A DNA stretch of 6,856 nucleotides from Gammaproteobacteria bacterium (GCA_029287695.1 JARFQQ010000174.1:1-6856), one strand, 5' to 3'. Positions 1 through 6,364 are shown, counted from the first letter of the stretch. A program made the numbers and translations. The notes: generated by a model from the letters alone, not told the origin.

Positions 1-321
1 CTGGTGCTGTTGCGTTTCGTGGTCATCGTTCTCTACGACATCATCGTTGCCAACATTGCGGTAGCACGCCTGATCCTGGGTCGACAGGACAGCTTGCAAC
101 CGGCGTTCATCGTGATGCCGCTGGTACTGCGCAGCGAGATCGGGATCAGCGTGCTGGCCAACACGATCTCCCTGACACCGGGCACTGTCTCGGTCTCTCT
201 CAGTCCCGACCGCCGTTGCCTGTTCGTCCACAGCCTGCACACCACAGATCCGGACGAACTGGTGGAAACGATTCGCGAGCGCTACGAAGCGCCACTGAAG
301 GAGATTCTCGAAGCATGTTGA
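1..321 (+). CDS. mnhE: Na+/H+ antiporter subunit E, MnhE/MrpE family (5' end cut by window)
   Basis: This is the C-terminal 106 residues of an MrpE/MnhE/PhaE subunit. The reading frame is open from the first base, so the true start lies to the left; full-length family members are about 160-180 residues. MrpE is a small membrane subunit of the multi-subunit Mrp cation/proton antiporter, which exports Na+ in exchange for H+ and supports pH and salt tolerance. Visible features are the end of a membrane segment (residues 1-25, rich in L, V and I), the stretch LRSEIGISVLANTISLTPGT at fragment residues 43-62, which is the family hallmark, and a cytoplasmic alpha/beta tail ending in an amphipathic helix (about 83-104). 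The stop codon overlaps the mnhF start (ATGTTGA, 315-321), which indicates translational coupling. The identification is firm; the exact subunit name depends on the nomenclature used (Mnh, Mrp or Pha). Confidence 0.92.
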   Translation: MVLLRFVVIVLYDIIVANIAVARLILGRQDSLQPAFIVMPLVLRSEIGISVLANTISLTPGTVSVSLSPDRRCLFVHSLHTTDPDELVETIRERYEAPLKEILEAC

Positions 322-584
322 ATACCGCCCTATATGCCGCCTTCGGACTGGTCAGCATGGCCCTGCTCCTTGCGTTCTTGCGCCTGTTGCTGGGACCAAC
401 CAAGGCTGATCGCATCCTGGCACTGGACACCCTCTATGTCGACACCGTTGCCTTGCTTGTTCTGCTCGGCATCCATCTGCGCAGCAACCTCTATTTCGAG
501 GCAGCATTGCTCATCGCGATGATCGGGTTCGTCGGCACGGTGGCGCTGAGCAAGTTTCTGACCCGGGGGGATATCATCGAATGA
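315..584 (+). CDS. mnhF: Na+/H+ antiporter subunit F, MnhF/MrpF family
   Basis: A complete 89-residue MrpF/MnhF/PhaF protein, close to the usual family length of about 90. It has three predicted membrane helices (about residues 4-26, 34-54 and 59-80). The conserved cytoplasmic loop GPTKADRILALD follows helix 1 (residues 27-38) and is the diagnostic motif. MrpF is an essential small subunit of the Mrp antiporter in the inner membrane. The ATG at 315 was chosen over an upstream in-frame start at 216 because it gives the standard family N-terminus, overlaps the mnhE stop by 7 bases, and has AAGGAG at 298-303 as a ribosome binding site with a rather long 11-base spacing. The stop overlaps the mnhG start as ATGA, so E, F and G are probably translationally coupled. 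Confidence 0.95.
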   Translation: MLNTALYAAFGLVSMALLLAFLRLLLGPTKADRILALDTLYVDTVALLVLLGIHLRSNLYFEAALLIAMIGFVGTVALSKFLTRGDIIE

Positions 585-958
585 TGCCCGTCACGCTGGA
601 GCTGTTGTTGTCCGGACTCATCCTGATTGGTGCAGGCTTCACCCTGGTCGGATCGCTGGGGCTCATTCGCCTGCGTGATTTCTACAGCCGGCTGCACGCT
701 CCGACCAAGGCCACGACGCTGGGCGTTGGCAGCCTGCTGATCGCATCGGCGATCTTCTTCAGTTACCAGGATGAGGGACTCAGCCTGCATGAGATCCTCG
801 TGACCCTGTTCCTGTTCATCACCGCGCCGGTTGGCGCACACCTCATGGCCAAGGCCGCCTTGCACCTGCGTTTGAAATCCATCGCCAGTTTGCCGTCAAC
901 GAAGTTGCTTGATGGAGAACATTGCGACGAGTCAGGCAGTAACGCGAAGAGTGAATAG
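581..958 (+). CDS. mnhG: Na+/H+ antiporter subunit G, MnhG/MrpG family
   Basis: A complete 125-residue MrpG/MnhG/PhaG subunit of the inner-membrane Mrp cation/proton antiporter. It has three predicted membrane helices (about residues 5-28, 44-61 and 68-89). The hallmark loop LIRLRDFYSRLHAPTKATTLG (residues 28-48) lies between helices 1 and 2. A hydrophilic tail of about 30 residues (96-125), ending in an acidic and Ser-rich stretch, follows helix 3 and is poorly conserved in the family. Two in-frame ATGs exist (581 and 584); 581 gives an ATGA overlap with the mnhF stop. A G-run at 565-570 is the only Shine-Dalgarno-like sequence. This is the last gene of the visible operon: the next gene is 212 bp away with its own ribosome binding site. 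mnhG is also the last gene in the usual Mrp order. Confidence 0.95.
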   Translation: MMPVTLELLLSGLILIGAGFTLVGSLGLIRLRDFYSRLHAPTKATTLGVGSLLIASAIFFSYQDEGLSLHEILVTLFLFITAPVGAHLMAKAALHLRLKSIASLPSTKLLDGEHCDESGSNAKSE

Positions 959-967
959 TGGCTGACA

Positions 968-981
968 CCTGCGATCGCAGG
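968..981. repeat. 14-bp perfect palindrome downstream of mnhG
   Basis: The sequence CCTGCGATCGCAGG reads the same on both strands and begins 9 bases after the mnhG stop codon. It has no loop and no following T-run, so it is not a conventional Rho-independent terminator. It could be a protein-binding site or chance. The rest of the gap between mnhG and yceH (959-1170) shows no convincing gene. Confidence 0.4.
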
Positions 982-1170
982 ATGCCGGCAACCGGACGAT
1001 GGGGTTTGAATTCCCTGGCCTGAGTTCGTCGTCGTTCACTCCTGTAGAGCGATTGTCCCGGATAATGGACACTCTTTTCCGGCACTGCCTCCAGCTCTTC
1101 CGGGGAGGTATGATCAAAAGATGGTTCAGTCTGAATCGAAGATGTATTTAACCCATTTCGAGGTCGATCC

Positions 1171-1812
1171 ATGCCGCTGAATTTAACTGCCAACGAATCC
1201 AGAGTGATTGGTTGCCTGATGGAAAAATCCATTTACACGCCGGATCAGTATCCAATGACGTTGAATGCACTGACCAAGGCATGTAACCAGAAATCCGGGC
1301 GCAGCCCTGTCATGTCACTGGATATGGGTGAGGTGCAGCATACTGCCCGTGACCTGCGCGACAAGCATCTCGTGCATATTGAAGAGAATTTCAAAAATGG
1401 CGTGGAGAAGTACTCGCAGCAATTCTGTAATGTCAGATACGGTGATTACCAGTTTGATCCACCGCAGTTCGCTATCCTCTGTTTGCTGCTGTTGCGTGGT
1501 CCGCAAACGCCTGGCGAGATAAGGGCGCGCAGTGGGCGCCTGCATGCCTTTGCCGACAACAATGCAGTTCTTGACGCACTGAACAGCCTGCTCGACCGAA
1601 GCGTTCCTCTTGTTGTAAAACTGCCGCGTACGCCGGGGCGAAAAGACTCGGAGTACATGCATTTGTTCTCCGGTCCTGTTGATGTCGAAGCCTACGCAAT
1701 AAAATCAGCAGCTGAGAAGAGCGGAGAGCATGCAAAGAAGTCCAGTCTCGAGCAGAGGGTTGCGGCTTTGGAAGCAGAGGTGGCAGAACTCAGGTCAATG
1801 TTATCTCACTGA
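1171..1812 (+). CDS. yceH: YceH family protein (DUF480/UPF0502), double winged-helix
   Basis: A 213-residue member of the DUF480/UPF0502 (YceH) family, almost the same length as E. coli YceH (215). Known structures of the family show two winged-helix domains, a DNA-binding-type fold, but no target or role is firmly established. Here the first domain spans about residues 3-85, with the hallmark LTANESRVIGCLMEKSIYTP near the start and ACNQKSGRSPVMSLDMGEVQ at 37-56. The second spans about 93-170, with LLLRGPQTPGEIRARSGRLH (106-125) and YMHLFSGPV (162-170). Residues 192-213 form a short C-terminal coiled coil with regular hydrophobic spacing (LEQRVAALEAEVAELRSML). The ATG at 1171 is preceded by GAGGT at 1160-1164 at good spacing. 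The gene stands alone between the antiporter operon and the oppositely oriented sucA. The family call is secure; a regulatory role is only inferred from the fold. Confidence 0.94.
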   Translation: MPLNLTANESRVIGCLMEKSIYTPDQYPMTLNALTKACNQKSGRSPVMSLDMGEVQHTARDLRDKHLVHIEENFKNGVEKYSQQFCNVRYGDYQFDPPQFAILCLLLLRGPQTPGEIRARSGRLHAFADNNAVLDALNSLLDRSVPLVVKLPRTPGRKDSEYMHLFSGPVDVEAYAIKSAAEKSGEHAKKSSLEQRVAALEAEVAELRSMLSH

Positions 1813-1908
1813 AAACAGCCGAAAAGGGACGGCCCATCTGCGTTCCGTTTATTGCTCGTCAACCCCTGTGCGGTCGCTCTCCGCAACGATCTCCGGCATC
1901 CCTGCCAT

Positions 1909-4749
1909 TCAGAAGGGGGATTGCCAGTGCATCTCGGTATCCTCCAGGCGCTCCCCCGGGTCGTCCACAGGCTCGGCCGAGAGCGCCCGGTTGACCAGGT
2001 TCTGCTGCTGCAGGGCATGCAGCCTTGCATTGCCGCAGGCAGGCGAGGCCGATGGCGCCCTTCCCGCGTAGCCGAGCGTCATCGCCGGAGTCTTGCTGAC
2101 ACGCAAATGGTGCTGCACCTGGTACCAGGCGCCCTGGTTCCTCGGCTCTTCCTGGCACCAGACCACTTCACTGGCCTTGCTGTATTGCTCCAGCATGCGT
2201 TTCAGTGTCTTGCGCGGAAACGGATAGAGCTGTTCGATGCGCAGGATCGCAATATCGGTGATGTCACGCTCCCTGCGCGCCTTCAGCAGGTCGAAATAGA
2301 CCTTGCCGCTGCACAAGACCACGCGGCGGCTATCCGCCGGGTCGATATCGTCGACCTCCCGGATGATCAGTTCCAGTCCTCCCCGGGTAAGATCCTCCAG
2401 TGACGAGGTGGACAGCGGATGCCTCAACAGGCTCTTGGGTGTCATCACCACCAGCGGCCTGCGGAAGTCGCGCTTGTACTGATCACGCAGCAGGTGGAAA
2501 AGCTGTGCAGGGGTGCTCGGATTCCAGACACGCATATTGAGTTCGGCACAGAGCTGCAGGAAGCGCTCCAGCCGTGCGGAGGAGTGCTCAGGGCCCTGCC
2601 CCTCGTAGCCATGTGGCAGAAGCAGGGTCAACTGGCAGAAACGCCCCCATTTCAGGTAACCGCTGGAGATGAACTGGTCGATCACGACCTGGGCGCAATT
2701 CGCGAAATCGCCGAACTGCGCTTCCCAGATAACCAGCGTGTCGGGGCTGGATGTCGCATAACCATATTCGAAGGCCAGTACCGCCAGTTCGGACAGCATG
2801 GAATTGATGAGCGTGAATCCCGCGTTTCCTTCCGCGGCCTGCTCGAGAGGGATGAAGCGATCGTCGGTTTCCTGGTCGTGCAGAATCGCGTGACGATGTG
2901 AAAAGGTACCACGCCCCGTGTCCTGGCCGGAGAGCCTGATAGAGACGCCCTCATTCAACAGGGAAGCACAGGCGAGATGCTCGGCCATGCCCCAGTCAAG
3001 CGCCTGCTCACCGGCAAGCATGGCAATCCGGCTGTCGAGCACCTTCCTGACACGCCGGTGCAGCACAAAAGTCTCGGGGGGAGTCGTGATCCTGTCGCCG
3101 AGAAGTTGCAGGGTCTCCTCGCTGATCGCCGTGGGCACCACGCTGACGGGCTTCGCATTCATGAAGCGATGCCAGTCTGTGTGTTGATAACCCGTCGGTG
3201 AACCGTGCAGAAACTCCAGCACCGTCACCTCGCCACTGTCGAGCGTCTCGCGGTAATCATTGACCATGCGGCCGGCGTCGTTCTTGCCGATGAGGCCCTC
3301 GCTCATGAGACGTTTGGCATAAATGGCCCGCGTGGTCTCGATTTGCCGGATCCTGCGATACATGCCGGGCTGGGTGATCATTGGTTCATCGGCTTCGTTA
3401 TGACCCTGGCGACGGTAGCAGACCAGGTCGATGACAACGTCGTTATGGAAGCTGTTGCGGTACTCCAGCGCCAGCCGCGTGACAAAGACCACGGCATCCG
3501 GATCATTGGCGTTAACATGAAAAATCGGCGCCTGGATCAGCTTTGCAACCTCGGTGCAATAGAGCGTCGAACGTGCCTCCAGGGGCATGCTGGTAGTAAA
3601 GCCGATCTGGTTGTTCACGACCAGGTGCAAGCTCCCACCGGTGCGGTAGCCGTGGGTCTTGGAGAGATTCAGCGTCTCGGTTGTGACCCCCTGGCCGATA
3701 AAAGCCGCATCGCCATGGATGAGGACCGGCATCACCTGTTTCCTGCCATCCCCCCCGGCCGCGTCCTGGCGCGCCCGCACGCCACCCTCGACGACCGGCG
3801 AGACGATTTCAAGATGCGAAGGATTGAAAGCGAGCGCAACATGCACAGGGCCGCCCGGCGTTTCGATATTGGAGTAGAAGCCCTGGTGATACTTGACATC
3901 ACCCGACCCCGGCATGGCGTCAGGTTCGTAGTGCCCCTCGAATTCGTCGAAGAGTTCCTGTGGTGATTTACCCATGAGGTTCACAAGAACATTGAGCCGT
4001 CCACGGTGCGCCATGCCGATGACGATGTGATTGATGCCGAGTTGACCACCACCCTGGACGATCTCATCGAGCATCGGGATCAGGGAATCACCACCCTCCA
4101 GTGAAAAGCGTTTCTGTCCGACATAGCGACGATGCAGGTAGTGCTCGAGTCCTTCGGCCGCTGTCAGATCACGCAGGATGTCGGTTCGTGCCACATCGCT
4201 GTGCTGCGACTGCCACTCGCCGCGCGTGGATTCGAGCCGCTGTTCGAGCCAGCGACGCTGCTCGGCATCATTGATGTGCATGTACTCGGTCGCAAGCGAT
4301 CCGCAGTAGACACGCTCCATGACCCTGATGATCTCCGACAGCGGCAGGTTGCGGACGGGATCGATCGCAATATGGGACACCTCGGTCATGAGCGCTTCGT
4401 CGTCAAGCCCGTAATAACCGGGATCCAGTTCGACAGGCTTCTCCGGCTCATGGAGTCCCAGGGGATCAGTCTTCGCATAGAGGTGGCCCATCATGCGATA
4501 AGCGGTAATGAGACGTTCTGCCGAAGCCGAGACATCAACCTTCGAAGCAGCAGACTCCACCGGGGCAGCGAGCAGACCGGGCGAGCCGCCCGGTTCCGTT
4601 TGCGCCGCCTCGAACCCGTAAAAGTAGTGCCGCCACTCGGAGGTAACGCTGTGAGGATCGAGTTTCCAGGCCTCGTAAAGCTGGTCGATGTATTCTGCTG
4701 TATGGGGATTGAGTCCGTTGTGTTTGATGCTGCTCACTCTCTTTGTCAT
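1909..4749 (-). CDS. sucA: 2-oxoglutarate dehydrogenase E1 component (thiamine diphosphate-dependent)
   Basis: A complete 946-residue E1o subunit (E. coli SucA: 933). It decarboxylates 2-oxoglutarate using thiamine diphosphate and passes the succinyl group to the lipoyl arm of E2 (SucB) in the cytoplasmic TCA-cycle complex. Residues about 10-50 form the E1o N-terminal segment (YIDQLYEAWKLDPHSVTSEW) thought to contact E2. AHRGRLNVL (247-255) and GDVKYH (283-288) carry the active-site histidines H248 and H288. The cofactor/Mg2+ motif runs from GDAAF (346-350) to NNQIGFTT (379-386), with D347 and N380 as metal ligands. GHNEADEP lies at 449-456. The transketolase-like pyrimidine-binding domain contains LPHGYEGQGPEHSSARLERF (711-730), and the C-terminal domain has QEEPRNQGAW (866-875). 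The last 20 or so residues extend beyond the E. coli end. The ATG at 4749 is the first in-frame start after an upstream stop, although no clear Shine-Dalgarno precedes it. No sucB follows: the gene converges on yceH with a 96-bp gap. Confidence 0.98.
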   Translation of the reverse strand: MTKRVSSIKHNGLNPHTAEYIDQLYEAWKLDPHSVTSEWRHYFYGFEAAQTEPGGSPGLLAAPVESAASKVDVSASAERLITAYRMMGHLYAKTDPLGLHEPEKPVELDPGYYGLDDEALMTEVSHIAIDPVRNLPLSEIIRVMERVYCGSLATEYMHINDAEQRRWLEQRLESTRGEWQSQHSDVARTDILRDLTAAEGLEHYLHRRYVGQKRFSLEGGDSLIPMLDEIVQGGGQLGINHIVIGMAHRGRLNVLVNLMGKSPQELFDEFEGHYEPDAMPGSGDVKYHQGFYSNIETPGGPVHVALAFNPSHLEIVSPVVEGGVRARQDAAGGDGRKQVMPVLIHGDAAFIGQGVTTETLNLSKTHGYRTGGSLHLVVNNQIGFTTSMPLEARSTLYCTEVAKLIQAPIFHVNANDPDAVVFVTRLALEYRNSFHNDVVIDLVCYRRQGHNEADEPMITQPGMYRRIRQIETTRAIYAKRLMSEGLIGKNDAGRMVNDYRETLDSGEVTVLEFLHGSPTGYQHTDWHRFMNAKPVSVVPTAISEETLQLLGDRITTPPETFVLHRRVRKVLDSRIAMLAGEQALDWGMAEHLACASLLNEGVSIRLSGQDTGRGTFSHRHAILHDQETDDRFIPLEQAAEGNAGFTLINSMLSELAVLAFEYGYATSSPDTLVIWEAQFGDFANCAQVVIDQFISSGYLKWGRFCQLTLLLPHGYEGQGPEHSSARLERFLQLCAELNMRVWNPSTPAQLFHLLRDQYKRDFRRPLVVMTPKSLLRHPLSTSSLEDLTRGGLELIIREVDDIDPADSRRVVLCSGKVYFDLLKARRERDITDIAILRIEQLYPFPRKTLKRMLEQYSKASEVVWCQEEPRNQGAWYQVQHHLRVSKTPAMTLGYAGRAPSASPACGNARLHALQQQNLVNRALSAEPVDDPGERLEDTEMHWQSPF

Positions 4750-4778
4750 TGTGCTGGCTGTGGAAGCTATGCGGCCTG

Positions 4779-4807
4779 TATTAATCCTGCAGGATTCGTG
4801 CCATCAA
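4779..4807 (-). promoter_or_regulatory. Possible sucA promoter with an embedded palindromic operator
   Basis: On the minus strand, TTGATG (4807 to 4802) resembles a sigma-70 -35 box. ATTAAT or TTAATA lies 16-17 bases downstream as a weak -10, which would place the transcript start roughly 25 bases before the sucA ATG. A perfect 14-bp palindrome, AATCCTGCAGGATT (4783-4796), occupies the spacer and overlaps the -10, a typical place for an operator. The -10 match is poor, so the promoter call is tentative; the palindrome itself is certain. Confidence 0.3.
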
Positions 4808-4928
4808 GCCGGGTATCAGGGGCTACTTTGCCGGAAATGTGAAAAAACCTGATTTCCTGCACGCCGGTATCAGATTGCAGGAGTAACCGGATGATCAAAT
4901 ATCCAGTCTAACCGCTCCCGGTTGATTA

Positions 4929-4967
4929 ACACAGGAACAAGCCGGATTTTCGCCAAAATCCCTGTGT
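4929..4967. other. Bulged hairpin in the divergent intergenic region
   Basis: An inner stem GGATTTT (4944-4950) pairs with AAAATCC (4955-4961) around a 4-base loop CGCC. An outer stem ACACAG (4929-4934) pairs with CTGTGT (4962-4967), directly abutting on one side and separated by a 9-base bulge on the other. Thirteen base pairs in nested register within 39 bases is more than is usual by chance, but there is no T-run to make it a terminator. It ends 16 bases before the TATACT box and could be a regulator site or part of an RNA structure. Confidence 0.35.
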
Positions 4968-4983
4968 GACCCATAGAAAGATC

Positions 4984-4989
4984 TATACT
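4984..4989 (+). promoter_or_regulatory. Candidate -10 box for the hydrolase gene
   Basis: TATACT matches the sigma-70 -10 consensus at five of six positions. There is no good -35 hexamer at 16-18 bases upstream, where the arm of the hairpin at 4929-4967 sits instead. If used, it would give a leader of about 200 bases before the ATG at 5198. Such a promoter would need an activator or would be weak; the call is tentative. Confidence 0.25.
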
Positions 4990-5108
4990 CGACTCGACAG
5001 TTTCGATCGCTGAATAATGACCTGGATTCTCTCTATCAAGACAACATGAAGGACCCTGGTAAAAAAGATCGTTCGCACGCTTGCCCGGCGATTCTGAAAA
5101 CATCCCAT

Positions 5109-5127
5109 TCATCATCCCGGATGATGA
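5109..5127 (+). other. Small perfect hairpin in the leader of the hydrolase gene
   Basis: TCATCATC (5109-5116) and GATGATGA (5120-5127) form an 8-bp perfect stem with a CCG loop. It is followed directly by a second weak stem (ATATT at 5127-5131 with AATAT at 5137-5141). The structure lies about 70 bases before the ATG at 5198. It lacks a T-run and may be a binding site or a leader structure; chance is possible. Confidence 0.3.
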
Positions 5128-5197
5128 TATTCCGGCAATATGCAAGGCAAGCCTGAACCTGCCTGACTGGATTAAGACTTAAAAGGATGGAGTGACG

Positions 5198-6292
5198 ATG
5201 TACCTTGTAACCAACCGTGGTATCAACAACGATAGCGGCTCTGTAGTGGATGTCTTTGGCGACCACCCGAATATCAAGGGGCCGAATGAGCTGCGCATCG
5301 CGCAGATAAGCAGGAAGAAAAGCAAGTGGCATGCAGAAATGCTTGATGACTTGCTGACAAAAAAAGAGGCAAAAACCCTCATCGATGATTTTGATCTGAT
5401 GCTCGACCCCGACAAGCGTCACTACATCGATTTATCGATCGCGTGCAAACTGGCAGAACAGGCTCGCAATGAAAAAAAGAGCATTCTTTTCTTCGTGCAC
5501 GGTTACAACAACGATGTCGAGGATGTACTGAACCGCGCCCATCATCTCGAGAAGCGATATGGCGTCATCGTCGTTCCCTTCACCTGGCCTGCCGACGGAG
5601 GGGGACTCAAAGGCGCCGCCAATTATAAAAACGACAAAAACGATGCCAAGGCATCCGTGGTCGCCCTCGATCGCATGCTGGGTTTCATCAACAAGAACCT
5701 CGTTCTACTCACGAGCAACAACCTGGCAAGATTCTGGGAAGAGGCGAGCAGGAAACACCCGAAGGATCTCGAGAAGCGTGACGCACTTTACACAAACCTC
5801 GTCGAAAAGCATTGTCCCTTTACCATCAATCTGATGTTGCACAGCATGGGCAACTACGTCCTGAAACAGATGCTCAAATCCAGCATCTCCGCAGGCGCCG
5901 GCCTTACCTTCGACAACATCCTGATGGTCGCCGCAGACACCAACAACCTGGATCATTCCCTGTGGGTTGATCGCTTGCGTTTCCGGCGACGTCTCTACAT
6001 CACAATCAATGAAGACGATCACGCACTGGCTGCCTCACGCATGAAATCAGGCCAGGACCAGCTCTCACGGCTTGGCCATACCCTCTCCGGCCTCATGTCC
6101 ACCAAAGCGAAGTACATCAACTTCACCAACACGCCCTATGTTGGCAACTCCCACGCCTACTTTGAAGGCAATGCCGTCACGCGGAACAAGAAAATCCACC
6201 GCTTCTTCAAGCTTGCGCTGAATGGCAGGAGCGCCGAGGAGCAACTGGTATACAGGCCGGACATCAACTGTTACGACTTCCCGAAGACCTAG
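5198..6292 (+). CDS. Alpha/beta hydrolase, DUF900-like
   Basis: A 364-residue cytoplasmic protein (no signal peptide or membrane segment) of the alpha/beta-hydrolase fold, most like the DUF900 family, whose substrates are unknown. Numbered from the ATG at 5198, visible elements are: strand and oxyanion-type motif ILFFVHGYNND (96-106); PFTWPADGG (127-135); nucleophile elbow LMLHSMGNYVL (212-222) with Ser216 as predicted nucleophile; FDNILMVAADTNNLD (238-252); RRLYITINEDDHALAASR (264-281), where the acidic residues near 273-274 match the family's conserved acid site; and NSHAYF (317-322) with His319 as probable catalytic base. A Lys- and Asn-rich segment of about 80 residues (134-212) separates TWP from the elbow, longer than I recall for typical relatives. 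ATG 5198 is preferred because GGAG (5189-5192) sits 5 bases upstream; a GTG at 5192, with AAGGA before it, would add two residues. The gene stands alone. The fold is secure; the substrate is unknown. Confidence 0.85.
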   Translation: MYLVTNRGINNDSGSVVDVFGDHPNIKGPNELRIAQISRKKSKWHAEMLDDLLTKKEAKTLIDDFDLMLDPDKRHYIDLSIACKLAEQARNEKKSILFFVHGYNNDVEDVLNRAHHLEKRYGVIVVPFTWPADGGGLKGAANYKNDKNDAKASVVALDRMLGFINKNLVLLTSNNLARFWEEASRKHPKDLEKRDALYTNLVEKHCPFTINLMLHSMGNYVLKQMLKSSISAGAGLTFDNILMVAADTNNLDHSLWVDRLRFRRRLYITINEDDHALAASRMKSGQDQLSRLGHTLSGLMSTKAKYINFTNTPYVGNSHAYFEGNAVTRNKKIHRFFKLALNGRSAEEQLVYRPDINCYDFPKT

Positions 6293-6318
6293 AAGCCACG
6301 GGCAACCGCAGACCAGAA

Positions 6319-6360
6319 GGTGTCGGAGAGCATTTTTTTGAAAAAATGCTCTCCGACACC
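6319..6360. repeat. 20-bp perfect inverted repeat; possible bidirectional terminator or palindromic mobile repeat
   Basis: The arm at 6319-6338 (GGTGTCGGAGAGCA followed by six T) is the exact reverse complement of 6341-6360, with only TG between them. It fills most of the 72-bp gap between the hydrolase gene and the oppositely oriented selO. A transcript from either side would fold into a very stable hairpin, so it could end or stabilise both mRNAs. It is not a standard terminator, because the T and A runs are at the tip of the stem and no T-run follows the base. Its GGTGTC...GACACC ends recall dispersed palindromic repeats seen in gammaproteobacterial genomes, a resemblance from memory only. 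Confidence 0.75.
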
Positions 6361-6364
6361 ATGC

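Larger units (their letters stand above)
4750..5197. promoter_or_regulatory. Divergent intergenic region between sucA and the hydrolase gene
   Basis: This 448-bp stretch lies between two divergently transcribed genes and must hold promoters for both. It is more AT-rich than its flanks and contains no recognisable gene. It does contain a 14-bp palindrome near sucA (4783-4796), two copies of a GCCGG(G)TATCAG element (4808-4819 and 4863-4873), a bulged hairpin (4929-4967), a good -10 box TATACT (4984-4989, + strand) without a matching -35, and an 8-bp-stem hairpin (5109-5127). Short open frames are present but none is convincing. The size is large for simple promoters, so multi-site regulation or a small RNA is possible, but this is inference. 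Confidence 0.5.

Noticed and set aside
216..314. Upstream extension of mnhF by 33 codons to an earlier start at 216.
   Set aside because: It would overlap the conserved mnhE tail and add an N-terminus not found in the MnhF family; ATG 315 gives the standard length.
1110..1151. A 13-codon leader-like frame (MIKRWFSLNRRCI) before yceH, after GGGGAGG.
   Set aside because: The GGAGG is only one base from the ATG, too close for normal initiation, and the peptide has no attenuator-like run of codons.
1813..1860. Possible terminator between yceH and sucA (GCCG...CGGC followed by TGTTTTC on the minus strand).
   Set aside because: The stem is only 4 bp and the T-run is interrupted, so it is not convincing.
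3205..3966. Long + strand open frame of 253 codons opposite sucA, with another at 4132-4842.
   Set aside because: They lie antisense to the well-conserved sucA, their translations resemble no family I know, and long antisense frames are expected opposite GC-rich genes.
4891..4911. A six-codon + strand frame (MIKYPV) with a well-placed AGGAG 7 bases upstream.
   Set aside because: It is too short to separate from chance and shows no attenuator or regulatory codon pattern; noted only because its ribosome binding site is good.
4870..5145. A 91-codon minus-strand open frame in the divergent intergenic region.
   Set aside because: It needs a TTG start with no Shine-Dalgarno, has no recognisable domain, and covers the region where promoter and hairpin signals lie.
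5046..5156. A 36-codon + strand frame upstream of the hydrolase gene.
   Set aside because: It has no ribosome binding site, no recognisable sequence, and contains the hairpin repeats.
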